From: Mesorhizobium sp.
GTDB lineage: Bacteria; Pseudomonadota; Alphaproteobacteria; Rhizobiales; Rhizobiaceae
Assembly: GCA_022833215.1 (NCBI GenBank)
Contig: JAIPUZ010000049.1
Coordinates: 1-45,573, forward strand
DNA length: 45,573 bases
Reading direction: 5' to 3'
Positions 20,000 through 26,857 of the stretch are shown here, one piece after another (the stretch's first letter is position 1; each line of letters opens with the position of its first letter). A program made the translations under genes and the position numbers. The notes under the pieces are model-generated. The model searched no databases. It had not been told where the DNA came from and saw only the letters and a program-made list of their open reading frames with translations.

Positions 20000-20988
20000 G
20001 CCCGCGCCCTCCGCCCGACCAGCACACCGGCCATCAACGCCAGCAGGATGGCGACGCCCTGCACGAGGTTCTGCCATTCCGAAGGCGTGCCGACGAAGAA
20101 CACCAGCGAGTTGATGAAGCCGATGATCAGCGCGCCGATCACCGAGCCGACCACCGTGCCGTAGCCGCCGGCCAACGCGCTGCCGCCCAGCACCACGGCG
20201 GCGATGGAGAACAGCGTCATCTTGCCGCCGACCAGCGGATCGCCGCTCGCCGTATCGCCGGTGATGCAGAAGGCGGCAAGCGCGGCGAACACGCCGCACA
20301 GCGCATAGCCGCCCATACGGATCGCGGTCACCGGCAGGCCGCTCTGATAGGCTTCCTGCTGTCCGTCGCCGACGGCAAGCAGCCGCAGCGACAGGCGCGT
20401 GCGCACCAGCACGACGAGCAGGATCGCGAACAGGACGGCGACATAGAAGACGAAGGGGATTTCGAGGATACGCCCGCCATAGGTGCGCCAGAAGGCGGTT
20501 GGCGCGGGCGTTCCGGCGACCGGCTGGATATAGAGCGCCAGCCCCGTGAAGAAGATCGACGTGGCGAAGGTGGCAACGATGGCCTGCAAGCGCAAAGCCG
20601 CCACCACGATACCGTTGACGATGCCGCAGGCGAGCCCGGTCGCCAGCCCGATGGCGAGCGCGGCGACGATGGTCGCACCATCCCCGCCCCATTGGGCCAT
20701 GACACCGACGATGACGACATTGACCAGCGACACGATGGCCCCGGCCGAAAGGTCGATGTCGCCGGCATAGATGACATAGGTCTGCGCGACGGCGAGCAGC
20801 ATCAGCGCCAGATAGGTCTTGATGAGCCCGGTCATGCCTGCCAGCGACAGACTGCGCGGCTGGAACCAGCCGTTGAGCGCGATCAGCACCACGAGGATGA
20901 TCAGCGCCGGCAGGAAGGGATAGCGCTCGAAGGCGCGCTTCACGGCGCTGCTGCTGCGGGGGCGGGCGGGAGCTTCGATGCTTGCCAT
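19996..20988 (-). CDS. Sugar ABC transporter permease (RbsC-like), first copy
   Basis: This 330-aa CUT2-type inner-membrane permease has a cytoplasmic N-terminus (MASIEAPARPRSSSAVK), then hydrophobic helices. Motifs are VIYAGDIDLSAGAIVSLVNV, IVNGIVVAALRLQAIVATFA, the coupling loop LLAVGDGQQEAYQSGLPVTA and VVLGGSALAGGYGTVVGS. Its ATG shares one base with the ATPase stop (TGATG) and its stop overlaps the next permease start. The frame continues upstream through the ATPase gene, but that extension is a shadow. Confidence 0.93.
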   Translation of the reverse strand: MASIEAPARPRSSSAVKRAFERYPFLPALIILVVLIALNGWFQPRSLSLAGMTGLIKTYLALMLLAVAQTYVIYAGDIDLSAGAIVSLVNVVIVGVMAQWGGDGATIVAALAIGLATGLACGIVNGIVVAALRLQAIVATFATSIFFTGLALYIQPVAGTPAPTAFWRTYGGRILEIPFVFYVAVLFAILLVVLVRTRLSLRLLAVGDGQQEAYQSGLPVTAIRMGGYALCGVFAALAAFCITGDTASGDPLVGGKMTLFSIAAVVLGGSALAGGYGTVVGSVIGALIIGFINSLVFFVGTPSEWQNLVQGVAILLALMAGVLVGRRARA

Positions 20989-22484
20989 CACGCAGCCTCG
21001 TATGCGGCCTGATAGAGGTTGAAGCGGGTGCGCGCCGCCCCGGTCAGTTCGCGCCGGATCGCACCGCCATTGAACACGAGGATGCGGTCGGCATTGTCGA
21101 GCAGTTCGGCATCTTCCGAGGCATAGAGGACGATGCCCATGCCCTCCCCGGCCAGCCTGCGGATCAGCGAAAACAGGTCCGCCTTGGCCGACAGGTCGAT
21201 GCCCTTGGTTGGATCGTCGAGCAGGAGCACGGCGGGGCGGTCGATCAGCCAGCGCGCGATCACCACCTTCTGCTGGTTGCCGCCGGAGAGCGAGGAGATC
21301 GGATGGCCGAGACCTGCGAATTTGGTCCTGAGCGCCTGCAGGGCGGGCAGCGCCTTTGCAGCCAGCGCGGATGGACTGGCCAGTATCATCCGTTCGCGCA
21401 GATAGTGGATCGGCATGACGTTTTCGAGGATCGGGCGACCTGTCACCACGCCGTCGCGGGAGCGGTCGCCCGACACATAGGCCACGCCCTGCCGGATCGT
21501 CCCGCGCGGATTTTTGGGATGAAGCGGCTTCCCGCCAAGCTCGACGCTGCCGGCCGTCGGCGGGTTGGCGCCGAACAGCGCCCGCAGCACCGCCGACTGG
21601 CCCTGCCCGTGCAGCCCGCCGAAGCCGAGGATTTCGCCGGCCCGCACCTCGAAACCGATGTCGGAAAAGCCCGGCCCGCTCAGACCGCGCACCGACAGCA
21701 CCGGCGGACCGGCAGGCCGGGCGGGCGCGGCATCGGCGGCGACCGCCGTTTCTTCCTGAGCGCCCACCATCATCGAGATGATTTCGGCCGGCGTGGTTTC
21801 CGCAATCCGCCGCGAACCGACGATCTCGCCGTCGCGGATGACGGTGGCGCGGTCGCCGATGGCAAAGATTTCGTCCATGCGGTGCGAGATGAAGATGATC
21901 GAGCGGCCTTGCCCCTTCAGGTCGCGCAGGATCTCGAAGAAGCGCTCCACCTGCGCCCGGTCGAGCGCCGAGGTCGCCTCGTCGAAGATGAGCACTGACG
22001 CCTCGCCGGCCAGCGCCTTCATGATCTCGACAAGCTGGCGCTGGTCGGCGCGCAGGTCCTGCACCACGGCGTCGGGCGAAAAATCGTCTCCGGTCACGCC
22101 GTCGAACAGGGCGATATATTTCGCCGCGCGCGCTTCCAGCGCCGTGCGGTCCACGAACACACTCCGCGAGGGCAGGTCGGCAAGGCAGATGTTTTCCGCC
22201 ACCGTGCGGTGCGCGGCCAGCGACAGTTCCTGATAGAAGATGGCAATTCCGACCGCCCGCGCCGCCTGCGGCCCGGTGATGGAGACCGGCTTGCCGTCGA
22301 GCAGGATCTCGCCCGTATCGGGCCGCACCGAACCGGCGACGATCTTGGACAGCGTGCTCTTGCCCGAGCCGTTGGAGCCCATCAGCACATGCACCTCGCC
22401 GGCCTCGATATCGAGATCGGCATGGCGAAGCGCCTTCGTCGCGCCGTAGCTCTTGCCGACGCCCCTGAGTTGCAGCCTGCTCAT
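20988..22484 (-). CDS. Sugar ABC transporter ATP-binding protein (two fused NBDs, RbsA/MglA-like)
   Basis: This 498-aa cytoplasmic ATPase has two nucleotide-binding domains in tandem, as in RbsA/MglA/XylG. NBD1 has Walker A GSNGSGKST (36-44), a degenerate signature (LRADQRQLVEI) and Walker B VLIFDEATSAL. NBD2 has a relaxed P-loop (GGLHGQGQSA), canonical LSGGNQQKVVIARWL and VLLLDDPTKGID. Such degeneracy is normal for CUT2 ATPases. I use ATG 22484 (MSRLQLRGVG) over TTG 22499. It lies 61 bp after the binding-protein gene and overlaps the next permease. Confidence 0.94.
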   Translation of the reverse strand: MSRLQLRGVGKSYGATKALRHADLDIEAGEVHVLMGSNGSGKSTLSKIVAGSVRPDTGEILLDGKPVSITGPQAARAVGIAIFYQELSLAAHRTVAENICLADLPSRSVFVDRTALEARAAKYIALFDGVTGDDFSPDAVVQDLRADQRQLVEIMKALAGEASVLIFDEATSALDRAQVERFFEILRDLKGQGRSIIFISHRMDEIFAIGDRATVIRDGEIVGSRRIAETTPAEIISMMVGAQEETAVAADAAPARPAGPPVLSVRGLSGPGFSDIGFEVRAGEILGFGGLHGQGQSAVLRALFGANPPTAGSVELGGKPLHPKNPRGTIRQGVAYVSGDRSRDGVVTGRPILENVMPIHYLRERMILASPSALAAKALPALQALRTKFAGLGHPISSLSGGNQQKVVIARWLIDRPAVLLLDDPTKGIDLSAKADLFSLIRRLAGEGMGIVLYASEDAELLDNADRILVFNGGAIRRELTGAARTRFNLYQAAYEAA

Positions 22485-22545
22485 GGTTTTTCGCCGCAAT
22501 CATGCGGCAGCGGGGAAAACCCCGCCGGCCGCTTTGCTTTATCGC

Positions 22546-23571
22546 TTACTTGAACAGCGCCTCGGCGTCCTCGATCGACAGCGCGCTTGTGTAGGAATAG
22601 TAGCCCGGCTTGCCTTCGAGCTGCTTCGCCGCTTCCTCCAGGTTCGAGCTGTCGATGAACGGGATCGGCAGGTACATCGCGTTCTTGTACTGGCCCGCTT
22701 CCGCCGGCTCCTTCAGCTCCTTGCCCTGCAGCATCAGCACCGCCACGTTGAGCGCCGAGGCCATGACGCCGGGCGGGTTCACCGACGCGCCGGAGTTCAG
22801 CTTGTCCTTGGTCCACAGGTCGATGAAGTCCTTGCGGATCTCGCCGGTGGCGGCGATGGAATCGGTCTTGCCCGCATCCATGATCGACTTCCACGCACCG
22901 GCGGCCATGCCGTCCTGCACCCACACGCCGTTGATGTCGGGATAGGTGGCGAGCAGGTTCTGCATGGCCTGCTGGCCCTGCGCCTGATCCCAGTTGGCGT
23001 TCACCTCGTTGACGACCTTGATGTCGGGATGCTGGGCGAACACTTCCTTGTAGCCGGCAACGCGCATCTCGTTAGCCGGATGGCCGGCGACGCCGTTGAT
23101 CGCGACCACGTTGCCCTTGCCGTCCAGCGTCCTGGCGAGCCATTCGGCGCCGGCCGCGCCCCACGCCTTCTGGTCGATGCCGACATAAAGCGCATCTGGC
23201 GAGGAGACCTCGGCGTCGGTGGCGATGACGAGGATGCCGGCCTCCTTGGCCTGCGCGAACACCGGATCGAAGGCGGTCGGGCTGTTCGGGTTGATGATGA
23301 TGGCATCGACGCCGGCGCTGATGAAATTGCGCACATGGGCGATCTGGCCGGGCACGTCGACATTGGCGCTCTGCACCTCGACGGTGACGTTGACGCCCTT
23401 TTCCTTCCACGCCTCGGCGGCGGCCTTGGCCTCGTCGATCATCTGCGTGCGCCACTCGGACCCGACCCAGCCGTTGGAAAGGCCGATCTTGAAGTCCTGC
23501 GCGAAGGCGGACACGGTGGAAAAGGCCAGCGCGGCACCCGCGACGGCGGAGAGAATATGCGACTTCTTCAT
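22546..23571 (-). CDS. Sugar ABC transporter periplasmic substrate-binding protein (RbsB-like)
   Basis: This 341-aa protein has a Sec signal (MKKSHILSAVAGAALAFSTV, then SAFAQ before DFKIG) and a type I sugar-binding fold. Features are KIGLSNGWVGSEWRTQMID, VRNFISAGVDAIIINPNSP, VIATDAEVSSPDALYVGIDQ and GVWVQDGMAAGAWKSIMDAG. The start ATG 23571 has GGAGG 9 nt upstream; the longer frame is not needed. It is the first gene of the six-gene operon and is preceded by the operator candidate at 23620-23633. The ligand is probably a pentose, hexose or polyol; I cannot name it. The adjacent Gfo/Idh enzyme supports a sugar or cyclitol. Confidence 0.93.
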   Translation of the reverse strand: MKKSHILSAVAGAALAFSTVSAFAQDFKIGLSNGWVGSEWRTQMIDEAKAAAEAWKEKGVNVTVEVQSANVDVPGQIAHVRNFISAGVDAIIINPNSPTAFDPVFAQAKEAGILVIATDAEVSSPDALYVGIDQKAWGAAGAEWLARTLDGKGNVVAINGVAGHPANEMRVAGYKEVFAQHPDIKVVNEVNANWDQAQGQQAMQNLLATYPDINGVWVQDGMAAGAWKSIMDAGKTDSIAATGEIRKDFIDLWTKDKLNSGASVNPPGVMASALNVAVLMLQGKELKEPAEAGQYKNAMYLPIPFIDSSNLEEAAKQLEGKPGYYSYTSALSIEDAEALFK

Positions 23572-23619
23572 TTGAATTCCTCCCTGGAGCTCAATTTCGA
23601 TAATGAGCTTAGAGGCAAA

Positions 23620-23633
23620 TGAAATCGATTTCA
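23620..23633. promoter_or_regulatory. LacI-type operator candidate in front of the sugar operon
   Basis: TGAAATCGATTTCA is a perfect 14-bp palindrome centred on CG, 49 bp before the binding-protein ATG. LacI-family operators commonly have this form, and the operon encodes a LacI protein. A weaker dyad with the same TCGA centre lies 28 bp closer to the gene (around 23590-23607), and a third, AAAGCG-TT-CGCTTT, lies at 23644-23657. The symmetry is seen; binding is inferred. Confidence 0.65.
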
Positions 23634-23713
23634 ACGGAGATCGAAAGCGTTCGCTTTTTCGTGATTCCGGCATCAGCCGGCGAAAAGAGCGAGGCGCAGA
23701 CAAGGCAGGGCAG

Positions 23714-23840
23714 AAAAAACAACACCCGCCGGGGGAGGAGGTCCGGCGGGTGTCGTATGAGAAGGCCAGCTATCGGGAGGAGGATAATGGCTGGCCTATA
23801 TCCGCCGGGTCTGGGAGGAGGTAGGCCCCGCGGAATTCGA
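23714..23840 (-). ncRNA. Trans-acting sRNA with three anti-Shine-Dalgarno loops (alpha-r14/NfeR1-like, cuckoo-type)
   Basis: On the minus strand three hairpins follow each other, each presenting CCUCCUCCC in its loop. SL1 is 23833-23802 (11-bp stem with two mismatches, loop motif 23821-23813). SL2 is 23797-23763 (8-bp perfect stem GGCCAGC plus closing pair, motif 23783-23775). SL3 is 23753-23722 (11-bp perfect stem ACACCCGCCGG, motif 23741-23733), followed by UUUUUU (23719-23714), an intrinsic terminator. A possible -10 TATCTA lies at 23853-23848, giving about 125-130 nt. The family with three unpaired CCUCCUCCC motifs is recalled as alpha-r14 (NfeR1 of Sinorhizobium meliloti); related cuckoo/CcsR RNAs show the same loop. 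Such RNAs pair with ribosome-binding sites of transport mRNAs. Exact 5' end is inferred. Confidence 0.85.
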
Positions 23841-23885
23841 TGATCAATAGATACCCGCATGGCTCTTTTGATGAAAGGCTCAATT

Positions 23886-23918
23886 TTGCATGGCTGCGTT
23901 GCGTTTTGTGCAATGCAA
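23886..23918. promoter_or_regulatory. Dyad of TTGCAT/ATGCAA half-sites upstream of the sRNA
   Basis: TTGCAT (23886-23891) and ATGCAA (23913-23918) form an inverted repeat, with further TGCAA/TTGCG half-sites between. It lies about 46-78 bp upstream of the inferred sRNA start, a typical activator position. It may be a LysR-type or PhaR-like site; the regulator is unknown. Confidence 0.4.
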
Positions 23919-23997
23919 CATAAACTCCGACTCATATGCGCCCTCGTGTCCGGTCCGGAGCGGGAGCGCATAAGGGATGGCGTTTACGCGGGCAGCG

Positions 23998-25116
23998 TCA
24001 GGCAGCCTTGCCGGTCAGGCTCTGCGCGCCATGGCTGTCCGTTTGCGCATAGGCGCTGCCGAAGCGGTTGGCGAGGAAGGTGTCGAGCGCGATGTCTTCC
24101 TGGCGCACGAAGCCCTGCCGTGGTAGATCGCCGCTCGCCAGCATGTCGAGCACGGCGCAGATCCCGGAAGCGGTGGTGATCTGGATCGCGCTCAGCACCT
24201 TGCCGTTGACACGGCGGCTGTAAACCTTGTTGGCATAGGTCTCCTGGAGCAGACGGCCATCCTTGCGGCCCGACACCGTCACGAAGACGATGACCACGTC
24301 CTGCGTGGTGGCCGGCAGGGCGCTTTCGAATATGTCCTTCAGCACCTCGCGGCGGTGGCGCAGGCCGAGGTCGTTCAGCAGCGCCTTCATGATCGCCGCA
24401 TGGCCGGGGTAGCGGATGGTGCGGTAGTTCAGCGTGCGTACCTTGCCCTTCAGCGTCTCGCACAGCGTGCCGAGGCCGCCCGATGTGTTGAACGCCTCAT
24501 AGGTCACGCCGTCCAGCGAGAATTCCTCGCGTTCTTCCAGCGGCGGAACCTCGACCAGCTCGCCCTCGACGATGGCCTCGCATGGCTCGCAATATTCGTT
24601 GATGACGCCGTCCGTGCTCCAGGTCAGGTTGTAGTTCAGCGCGTTGGACGGGTACTGCGGCAGAGCGCCGACGCGCATGCGCACGCTGTCGAGCGTGTCG
24701 AAGCGGCTGGCGAGATCGGCCGCGACGATGGAGATGAAGCCCGGCGCCAGCCCGCACTGGGGAATGAAGGCGGTCTTCGCCGTCTTCGCCAGCTCCTTCA
24801 CCCGGCGGGTCGAAGCGACGTCCTCGGTCAGGTCGAGATAATGTACGCCTGCGGCAGCGGCGGCCTCGGCGATGCGCGTGGTGAGGCTGAAGGGAGCCGC
24901 GCTCAGCACCGCGAACTTGCCGGCCAGAGCCTTCTCCAGTTCGCCGGGCGCCGCGATATCCAGCTCAAGGCCCGATACGCCCTCGACGCGATCCAGCCCT
25001 GCAAGCTGCTCCGCGGAACGGTCAACGACGGTGACCCGGTAGTCGCCGGTGCCCGCCAGCATGCCCGCGATGGTGGAGCCGATCTTGCCCGCACCGATGA
25101 CGACGATTTCCTTCAT
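23998..25116 (-). CDS. L-lysine 6-dehydrogenase-like protein (saccharopine dehydrogenase family)
   Basis: This 372-aa protein has an N-terminal Rossmann fold (IVVIGAGKIGSTIAGMLAG, GxGxxG at about 9-14). It continues with LSAAPFSLTTRIAEAA, HYLDLTEDV, IPQCGLAPGFISIVAADLA, PQYPSNALNYNLTWSTDG and NTSGGLGTLCETLKGKVRTL. These blocks closely resemble the Agrobacterium lysine 6-dehydrogenase as I recall it. That enzyme oxidatively deaminates the epsilon-amino group of lysine to 2-aminoadipate semialdehyde with NAD+. The start is ATG 25116 (AGAGGGA 6 nt upstream) rather than TTG 25122. It is divergent from an Lrp/AsnC gene, consistent with amino-acid control. Substrate is inferred from similarity. Confidence 0.82.
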   Translation of the reverse strand: MKEIVVIGAGKIGSTIAGMLAGTGDYRVTVVDRSAEQLAGLDRVEGVSGLELDIAAPGELEKALAGKFAVLSAAPFSLTTRIAEAAAAAGVHYLDLTEDVASTRRVKELAKTAKTAFIPQCGLAPGFISIVAADLASRFDTLDSVRMRVGALPQYPSNALNYNLTWSTDGVINEYCEPCEAIVEGELVEVPPLEEREEFSLDGVTYEAFNTSGGLGTLCETLKGKVRTLNYRTIRYPGHAAIMKALLNDLGLRHRREVLKDIFESALPATTQDVVIVFVTVSGRKDGRLLQETYANKVYSRRVNGKVLSAIQITTASGICAVLDMLASGDLPRQGFVRQEDIALDTFLANRFGSAYAQTDSHGAQSLTGKAA

Positions 25117-25219
25117 GGCCAATCCCTCTGTTTCGTGAAACCTGCAGGAATCATCGCCATATCCACGTCGAAAGGAAGGATGCAGTTCGGCAAATCGATG
25201 CTATATTTCAGGCAGTTTC

Positions 25220-25666
25220 ATGCATGGATCTGACGATATGCCGAAAAATACCGATCAGGAACTCATTGCGCTGCTGCGCGAGAACGCGCGCGCATCGACG
25301 GCCGAACTGGCCCGGCGTCTCGGCGTATCCCGTTCGACCGTGCAAAGCCGGATCGAACGGCTGGAATCGCGCGGCGTCATCACCGGATATGGGGTGCGGC
25401 TGGCGCCCGATTATGAAAAGGGCCTCGTGCGCGCCCATGTGCTGCTGACCGTAACTCCGAAACAGTCGGACAAGGTGGTGCGCGACCTCAGGGCCCGGAC
25501 GGCAGTGCGCGCCCTGCATTCGATAAGCGGCAGCTTCGACATGATCGTTGTGGTGGAATCGCCTTCGATCAGCGATCTCGACGCGCTGCTGGACGACATC
25601 GGCGCGATGGACGGCGTGGAGCGCACCCTGTCGTCGATCATCCTGTCGACGCGGATAGAGCGGTGA
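25220..25666 (+). CDS. Lrp/AsnC-family transcriptional regulator
   Basis: This 148-aa protein has an N-terminal HTH (about residues 10-60: DQELIALLRENARASTAELA, then RRLGVSRSTVQSRIERLESRG) and a C-terminal RAM/AsnC ligand-binding domain (VRAHVLLTVTPKQSDKVVRDL, then HSISGSFDMIVVVESPS). The start may instead be ATG 25238 (MPKNTDQEL), which is closer to typical Lrp length; ribosome sites are weak for both. It is divergent from the lysine 6-dehydrogenase-like gene across about 100 bp, so it probably senses lysine or a related amino acid and controls that gene. It converges with mnhG. Confidence 0.92.
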   Translation: MHGSDDMPKNTDQELIALLRENARASTAELARRLGVSRSTVQSRIERLESRGVITGYGVRLAPDYEKGLVRAHVLLTVTPKQSDKVVRDLRARTAVRALHSISGSFDMIVVVESPSISDLDALLDDIGAMDGVERTLSSIILSTRIER

Positions 25667-25686
25667 CAAAACGCGCCGGGCAACGC

Positions 25687-26097
25687 TCAGCTCTTCTCCG
25701 GCTCTCCGTTTTTCGTGCCCTTGACCACCACCTCCGAAGACCGCTCCGCGACGGCGGTGAAAGTCGGAACCTCGGGGTTCTTCTCCATACGGTCGCGGTA
25801 GAGGGCGGCGCGGGCGAGCAGCATCAGCGTGACCGGGGTGGTCACGGTGACGAAAACCGCAATCAGCAGTTCGTGCAGCACAGGCCGTCCTTCGATCATC
25901 GAGAAGAACAGCATCGAGCCAAGCAGGATGCCGCCCGTGCCCCAGGTGGTGCCGAGCGTCGGCGAATGGACCCGTTTGTAGAAGCTGTCGAGGCGCACCA
26001 GCCCGATGGCGCCGAGCAGCGTCAGGCCGGAGCCCAGAACGAGCAGCAGGGCAACCAGCAGCGCGGCCCAGAGCGGAAGGTTGGCGGCATGGCTCAT
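25687..26097 (-). CDS. mnhG: Mrp-type Na+(K+)/H+ antiporter subunit G
   Basis: This 136-aa membrane protein is the last gene of the Mrp/Pha operon. It has three hydrophobic segments and the family core GLVRLDSFYKRVHSPTLGTT, typical of MnhG/PhaG. An unusual hydrophilic C-terminus follows (RDRMEKNPEVPTFTAVAERS). The ATG 26097 overlaps the mnhF stop by 4 bp. The complex sits in the inner membrane and exchanges Na+ or K+ for H+, supporting pH and salt tolerance. In Sinorhizobium the equivalent pha system is needed for K+ adaptation (established knowledge). Confidence 0.93.
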   Translation of the reverse strand: MSHAANLPLWAALLVALLLVLGSGLTLLGAIGLVRLDSFYKRVHSPTLGTTWGTGGILLGSMLFFSMIEGRPVLHELLIAVFVTVTTPVTLMLLARAALYRDRMEKNPEVPTFTAVAERSSEVVVKGTKNGEPEKS

Positions 26098-26375
26098 TCG
26101 ATCACCTCGCCGCGCATGAGGAATTTCGCCAGAGCCGAGGTCGACACGAAGCCGAGCAGCGCAATCACCAGCGCCGCCTCGAAATAGAGGGTGCTGCCGG
26201 TGCGGATGCCGAAGGTGAGCAGCATCAGCATGGCGCAGACATAGAGCGCATCGAGCGCCAGCACCCTGTCCTGCGCGCGCGGACCGCGGAACAGCCGGAA
26301 CCCGCAGCACAGGGCCGCCAGCGCAAGGAAAATCTGCGAGATGGTGACGGCCCACAGCAGAATGGCGGCGCTCAT
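26094..26375 (-). CDS. mnhF: Mrp-type Na+(K+)/H+ antiporter subunit F
   Basis: This 93-aa small membrane subunit has three transmembrane helices and the signature FRGPRAQDRVLALDALYV, characteristic of MnhF/PhaF. Both ends overlap neighbours by 4 bp (ATGA), indicating translational coupling with mnhE before it and mnhG after it. Length is normal. The longer frame upstream lies over mnhE and is a shadow. Confidence 0.93.
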   Translation of the reverse strand: MSAAILLWAVTISQIFLALAALCCGFRLFRGPRAQDRVLALDALYVCAMLMLLTFGIRTGSTLYFEAALVIALLGFVSTSALAKFLMRGEVIE

Positions 26376-26857
26376 TCGAAAATCTCCATCAGCAGGGCTT
26401 CGTAACGGTTCTTGATCAGATCGCTCCAGGAGTCCTCGCTCACCACGTCGAGCACATGGATCAGCAGCAGATCGTCGGCGGATCGATACTCGACCCATGC
26501 CGTGCCCGGCGTGCTGGTGATGATGCAGGCCAGGAAGGCAAGTCCCGTCGGGTCGCGCATCTCGAGAGGGATGGCCACGAAACCAGACACCACTTGCGGA
26601 TTCTTGCCACCCAGCACGATACGCGCCACCGCAATGTTGGAGCGCAGGATATCGACGAACACGATGCCCATCAGATGCGCGATCCGGGTCCAGCGGCGCA
26701 GGCGCGGCTTCGAGGGCTGAAGCGCCGACATCATATGCGAGGCGACCAGTGCGATGACTGCGCCAAGCAGCAGATGGCCGGGCGTGAAGCCGTTGAGCAG
26801 CAGCCACATCGCAAGCAGCGATGCGGCCAGCAGCGGATAGGGAAGCACCCGTGTCAT
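26372..26857 (-). CDS. mnhE: Mrp-type Na+(K+)/H+ antiporter subunit E
   Basis: This 161-aa membrane protein has two hydrophobic segments at the N-terminus (YPLLAASLLAMWLLLNGF; HLLLGAVIALVASHM). The conserved cytoplasmic part follows: VDILRSNIAVARIVLGGKN, FVAIPLEMRDPTGLAFLACI, ITSTPGTAWVEY. These are MnhE hallmarks (the TPGT motif). It overlaps mnhD and mnhF by 4 bp each. No anomaly seen. Confidence 0.94.
   Translation of the reverse strand: MTRVLPYPLLAASLLAMWLLLNGFTPGHLLLGAVIALVASHMMSALQPSKPRLRRWTRIAHLMGIVFVDILRSNIAVARIVLGGKNPQVVSGFVAIPLEMRDPTGLAFLACIITSTPGTAWVEYRSADDLLLIHVLDVVSEDSWSDLIKNRYEALLMEIFE

Noticed and set aside
19996-22503. 835-codon frame that would fuse a permease to upstream sequence
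   Set aside because: Only the part after 20988 is permease; the upstream half is an out-of-frame reading of the ATPase gene.
23733-23821. Three copies of a 9-mer as a possible CRISPR or tandem repeat
   Set aside because: Copies are too short, spacers unequal (33 and 29 bp), and each lies in the loop of its own hairpin, which identifies an sRNA.
23609-23971. 120-codon minus-strand frame across the sRNA region
   Set aside because: It runs through three strong hairpins and an intrinsic terminator, has no domain, and is better explained by the sRNA.
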